Below, piece by piece: positions 6,086 to 8,524 of a stretch of DNA of 8,524 bases; the first letter of the stretch is position 1, and the number at the start of each line of letters is the position of its first letter. The translations under genes and the position numbers were made by a program. This stretch comes from CAZTLI01 sp964614375 (GTDB taxonomy: Bacteria; Chloroflexota; Anaerolineae; Aggregatilineales; Phototrophicaceae), in contig CAZTLI010000225.1 in the NCBI GenBank assembly GCA_964614375.1, positions 1 through 8,524 of the forward strand. Reading direction: 5' to 3'. The notes beneath the pieces were generated by a model. That model was not told where the DNA came from and did no database searches. It saw only the letters and a program-made list of their open reading frames with translations.

Positions 6086-7465
6086 ATGTCGGTGAGACGT
6101 TCGTTGTTCGTACTGATGATGGTTGTGTTATGCCTGCCCATCTTTGTGTTTAATGTGTATGCCAATCAAATTCGTACCGATGCACAGGCCAGTGGGGTAC
6201 AAGCGTTACAACTTTATCAGATAGAACGCGGTGATGTGGAATTTACTGTATCTGCGATTGGCACGATTGAAGCCGATGAAGTTGTGGCGTTGAGCTTTAC
6301 GACGGGCGGGCGTGTCCGAAATGTATTTGTGGCGCAAGATGACTATGTGCTGGCAGGCGATGTCGCGATTGCGCTGGTGAATGACAGCCAGCGCATAGCC
6401 TATGAACAGTCAACGCTGGCACTTGAACGCGCTGAACTCAATATGCAAGACATCATGACCGTAGATGATACTGACTTGATTCTGGCACAAGCCAATATTG
6501 ATGCGGCGTGGGGGTCGTATATTAGCCTGGAGCAAGCAGTGACGCCGCAAGACCTCCGTGCTGCCGAATTGCAATATGAACAGGCGGTGGCAGTGTACGA
6601 AAATCTACGTTCCCGGCGCGATCAGGCAGTTGGTGGATTTGGTAGTCCCACCTATGTCACGCTGGATGCCCAAACGGGCGCGGCGTCCTTCAATATGGAG
6701 ATTGCCCGCCTACAGTGGGAAGATTTGGTAACGGGTCGGCGTCCCCAGTTAAATGCGGCCTATGCGCGGGTTATTCAAGCACAACGTGAATTAGAACAAG
6801 TACAAGCGGGGCCGTCACGGGCACAAATTGATCAGGCACAATTTGCCATTGATCAGGCCGAAGCACAGGTTAATCGGGCGGAAATTGCCTACAATCGCAC
6901 CACATTGACTGTGCCATTTGATGGCGTTGTATCGACATTGAATGTCGAAGTGGGTAGCCTGGTCTCGACTGGACAGGTGGTTCTGGAATTGACCGACATT
7001 TCACCGCTGCATTTGACAGTACAAGTGGATGAAATTGATATTGGCGTCGTTCAGGAAGGGCTACCCGCGCGTGTGGTCTTAGATGCACTGCCGGATGTTA
7101 CATTTGACGCGGTTGTTGACCAGATTGCCCTGGTCGGTACGAATGAGAACGGTATCGTGACCTACAACGTGGACTTGATTCTGGAATCAGATGACCCGCG
7201 ACTGCGTGTTGGCATGACTGCCGAGGCGGCTATCGTCATTGAACAGGTTGAGAATGTGGTTGTTGTCCCGAATTTGTATGTGCGTCTTGACCGCGCGACG
7301 GGGCGGGCGTATGTAAATGTGCTGCGCGGCGAAGGCATGGTTGAAGAGGTTGAAGTGCAGTTGGGGCTGCGCGGTATTGAACGCAGTGAAGTCATCGCTG
7401 GATTAGAAGCGGGGGATGTCGTGGCTGTGAATGTCGGTGGCGGCTTCTCACTGTTTGGGGAGTAG
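6086..7465 (+). CDS. HlyD/MacA-family efflux periplasmic adaptor subunit
   Basis: This protein is a membrane-fusion (adaptor) protein of the type that couples an inner-membrane exporter, often a MacB-like ABC transporter, to the extracytoplasmic side. Residues 1-27 form a Sec signal or anchor (basic MSVRR, hydrophobic LFVLMMVVLCLPIFVF, possible cleavage after VYA). Residues about 43-100 are the first half of the lipoyl/barrel-sandwich domain (ERGDVEFTVSAIGTIEADE, GGRVRNVFV). Residues about 105-268 are Ala/Gln/Glu-rich coiled coil. The second lipoyl half, LTVPFDGVVSTLNVEVGSLV, follows at about 274-293. Then come a beta-barrel (QVDEIDIGVVQEGLPARVVLDALPD), LRVGMTAEAAIVI and a membrane-proximal domain to residue 459. 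ATG 6086 was chosen because GAGGA (6072-6076) sits 9 bases upstream; a TTG at 6077 in the same frame would abut it. Its substrate cannot be told from the sequence. Confidence 0.92.
   Translation: MSVRRSLFVLMMVVLCLPIFVFNVYANQIRTDAQASGVQALQLYQIERGDVEFTVSAIGTIEADEVVALSFTTGGRVRNVFVAQDDYVLAGDVAIALVNDSQRIAYEQSTLALERAELNMQDIMTVDDTDLILAQANIDAAWGSYISLEQAVTPQDLRAAELQYEQAVAVYENLRSRRDQAVGGFGSPTYVTLDAQTGAASFNMEIARLQWEDLVTGRRPQLNAAYARVIQAQRELEQVQAGPSRAQIDQAQFAIDQAEAQVNRAEIAYNRTTLTVPFDGVVSTLNVEVGSLVSTGQVVLELTDISPLHLTVQVDEIDIGVVQEGLPARVVLDALPDVTFDAVVDQIALVGTNENGIVTYNVDLILESDDPRLRVGMTAEAAIVIEQVENVVVVPNLYVRLDRATGRAYVNVLRGEGMVEEVEVQLGLRGIERSEVIAGLEAGDVVAVNVGGGFSLFGE
6827..6858 (+). repeat. 21-base-period duplication inside the adaptor coiled coil
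   Basis: ATTGATCAGGC occurs at 6827-6837 and again at 6848-6858, exactly 21 bases apart. It encodes IDQA twice at heptad spacing (residues 248-251 and 255-258). It looks like coiled-coil growth by in-frame heptad duplication. Confidence 0.6.
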
Positions 7466-7469
7466 AACG

Positions 7470-8524
7470 ATGCTGCGATTTTTTATCTTTGTTCTGATTG
7501 TTACCTTTATTGTTTCTCTGCTGGTTATTCCGATGGTGCGCTTATTTGTCCGGCGGCGCTGGCTGCGCTACGTCTTTATCCTGCCGCTGCTGACAGTTTG
7601 TGCATTGGCAACAACAAGCGTCGTGACGGTACTCACACTACAACCAAATATCACATCGCAAGCAGATATTGAGTCGCTCATCATAGAGGAGACAGTTGTC
7701 GAGAGGGGAAACCTCATCGTTTCGGTTACAGCAACAGGTGCAATCAGTCCACGCCGTCAGGTTGCATTGGGTTTTGAAGTGCCGGGTCGTGTGCAGAACG
7801 TCGCTGTCACAGTCGGACAATTCGTATCAGAAGGCGATGTCATCGCAGAATTAGACTCAACCGATTATGAGCAGGCTGTTCACGACGCAGCATTGGCACT
7901 GGATGCACAGCAGCGCGGCTTTGACGTGTTAGTTGCACCGCCGCGTGAAGTGGATATAGCGGCTGCGAATGCTGCGGTTGCTGCTGCTGAAGCATCCTAT
8001 GGCGCAGCGACGGCGACTGGCCCATCTGCGAATCAGGTTGAAATTGCACGAATTCAATCGGAACAAGCCCGTAATCAATTGTGGCAAACGCAGCTACAAC
8101 GCGATAACTATCTCGAATTTGAACCGATTCCGTCTATATCAACCAATGACTTACCAGATTTGGGTGTGGATGACGAGGTGGTGAACGCGGCAGTGAATCA
8201 AGTGAACGCCGTTGTTGCACAGGTCAATGCCTCGAATCAGGCGCAGAACGATGCACAACTTGAGCAATCCGAATTATCTGTTCGACAAGCGGATTATGGT
8301 GTACAGATTGCCGATGCACAGTATGAGGCGACACAGGCTAGAGGGCCAGATTATGGTGCATTGGGGTCGGCAAACGCCGCATTGATTTCGGCACGGATTG
8401 CGCGAGACCGGCTAATCAATGGGCCTTCCGAGTTGGAAGTGAATCGGGCGCAGATAGATGTGCAATCTGCGGAGTTGAATTTGGAGCAGGCGCAACTCAC
8501 ACTTGAACAAACACGATTGATTGC
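7470..8524 (+). CDS. Second HlyD/MacA-family adaptor with two N-terminal membrane helices (3' end outside window)
   Basis: An open frame of 351 codons starts at ATG 7470, 4 bases after the previous stop, with GGGGAG (7457-7462) 7 bases upstream. It runs without a stop to the window edge, so the two adaptors are probably co-transcribed. Residues about 4-23 and 34-57 are hydrophobic helices separated by a basic RRRWLR loop. By the positive-inside rule this puts the loop in the cytoplasm and the rest of the protein outside. Residues about 73-130 form the first lipoyl half (VVERGNLIVSVTATGAISP, EVPGRVQNVAVTVGQFVSEGD). A long Ala/Gln-rich coiled coil follows, with two similar segments: APPREVDIAAANAAVAAAEAS (156-176) and NGPSELEVNRAQIDVQSAEL (317-336). 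The second lipoyl half and barrel lie beyond the window. It is a paralogue-like partner of the first adaptor rather than a copy. Confidence 0.9.
   Translation, partial: MLRFFIFVLIVTFIVSLLVIPMVRLFVRRRWLRYVFILPLLTVCALATTSVVTVLTLQPNITSQADIESLIIEETVVERGNLIVSVTATGAISPRRQVALGFEVPGRVQNVAVTVGQFVSEGDVIAELDSTDYEQAVHDAALALDAQQRGFDVLVAPPREVDIAAANAAVAAAEASYGAATATGPSANQVEIARIQSEQARNQLWQTQLQRDNYLEFEPIPSISTNDLPDLGVDDEVVNAAVNQVNAVVAQVNASNQAQNDAQLEQSELSVRQADYGVQIADAQYEATQARGPDYGALGSANAALISARIARDRLINGPSELEVNRAQIDVQSAELNLEQAQLTLEQTRLI

Overview
The window looks like a chromosomal housekeeping segment from a free-living bacterium, most probably a member of the Chloroflexota (Anaerolineae-like). That assignment is an inference from protein style: the atpA-atpG-atpD-atpC order, an MreB with a DLGTVNVL phosphate-1 motif, a Rex redox repressor, and export adaptors that begin with signal or membrane segments. 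No RNA gene, transposon, CRISPR array or phage feature was seen.

Positions 1-4108 hold the end of an F1Fo ATP synthase operon on the plus strand: the C-terminal half of alpha (atpA, cut by the window edge), gamma (atpG), beta (atpD) and epsilon (atpC). The genes are tightly spaced, each of the last three has a Shine-Dalgarno sequence, and a clear intrinsic terminator follows. Alpha, beta and epsilon look ordinary. Gamma does not: after a complete gamma core it continues in frame for about 130 residues as a Lys/Ser/Pro-rich linker and a helix-hairpin-helix (HHH) domain.

Positions 4109-5220 hold a monocistronic mreB. Its leader contains a strong hairpin that buries the only good ribosome binding site together with the ATG of a 7-codon mini-ORF. 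The MreB protein has Asn where the actin-fold phosphate-2 motif normally has Asp, while the second catalytic-region Glu is kept. No mreC or mreD follows.

rex (5254-5886, minus strand) converges on mreB and diverges from an export-adaptor operon. The 199-base rex/adaptor gap holds a good candidate rex promoter with an imperfect Rex operator at its predicted start site. It also holds an extended -10 promoter for the adaptors, preceded by an inverted repeat and lacking a -35 box.

Positions 6086-8524 carry two consecutive HlyD/MacA-type adaptor genes. The second begins 4 bases after the first stops, has two N-terminal membrane helices and runs off the end of the window. They presumably serve an ABC or other exporter encoded further downstream.

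The points most worth checking are the gamma-HHH fusion, the MreB Asp-to-Asn change, and the mreB leader hairpin with its mini-ORF.
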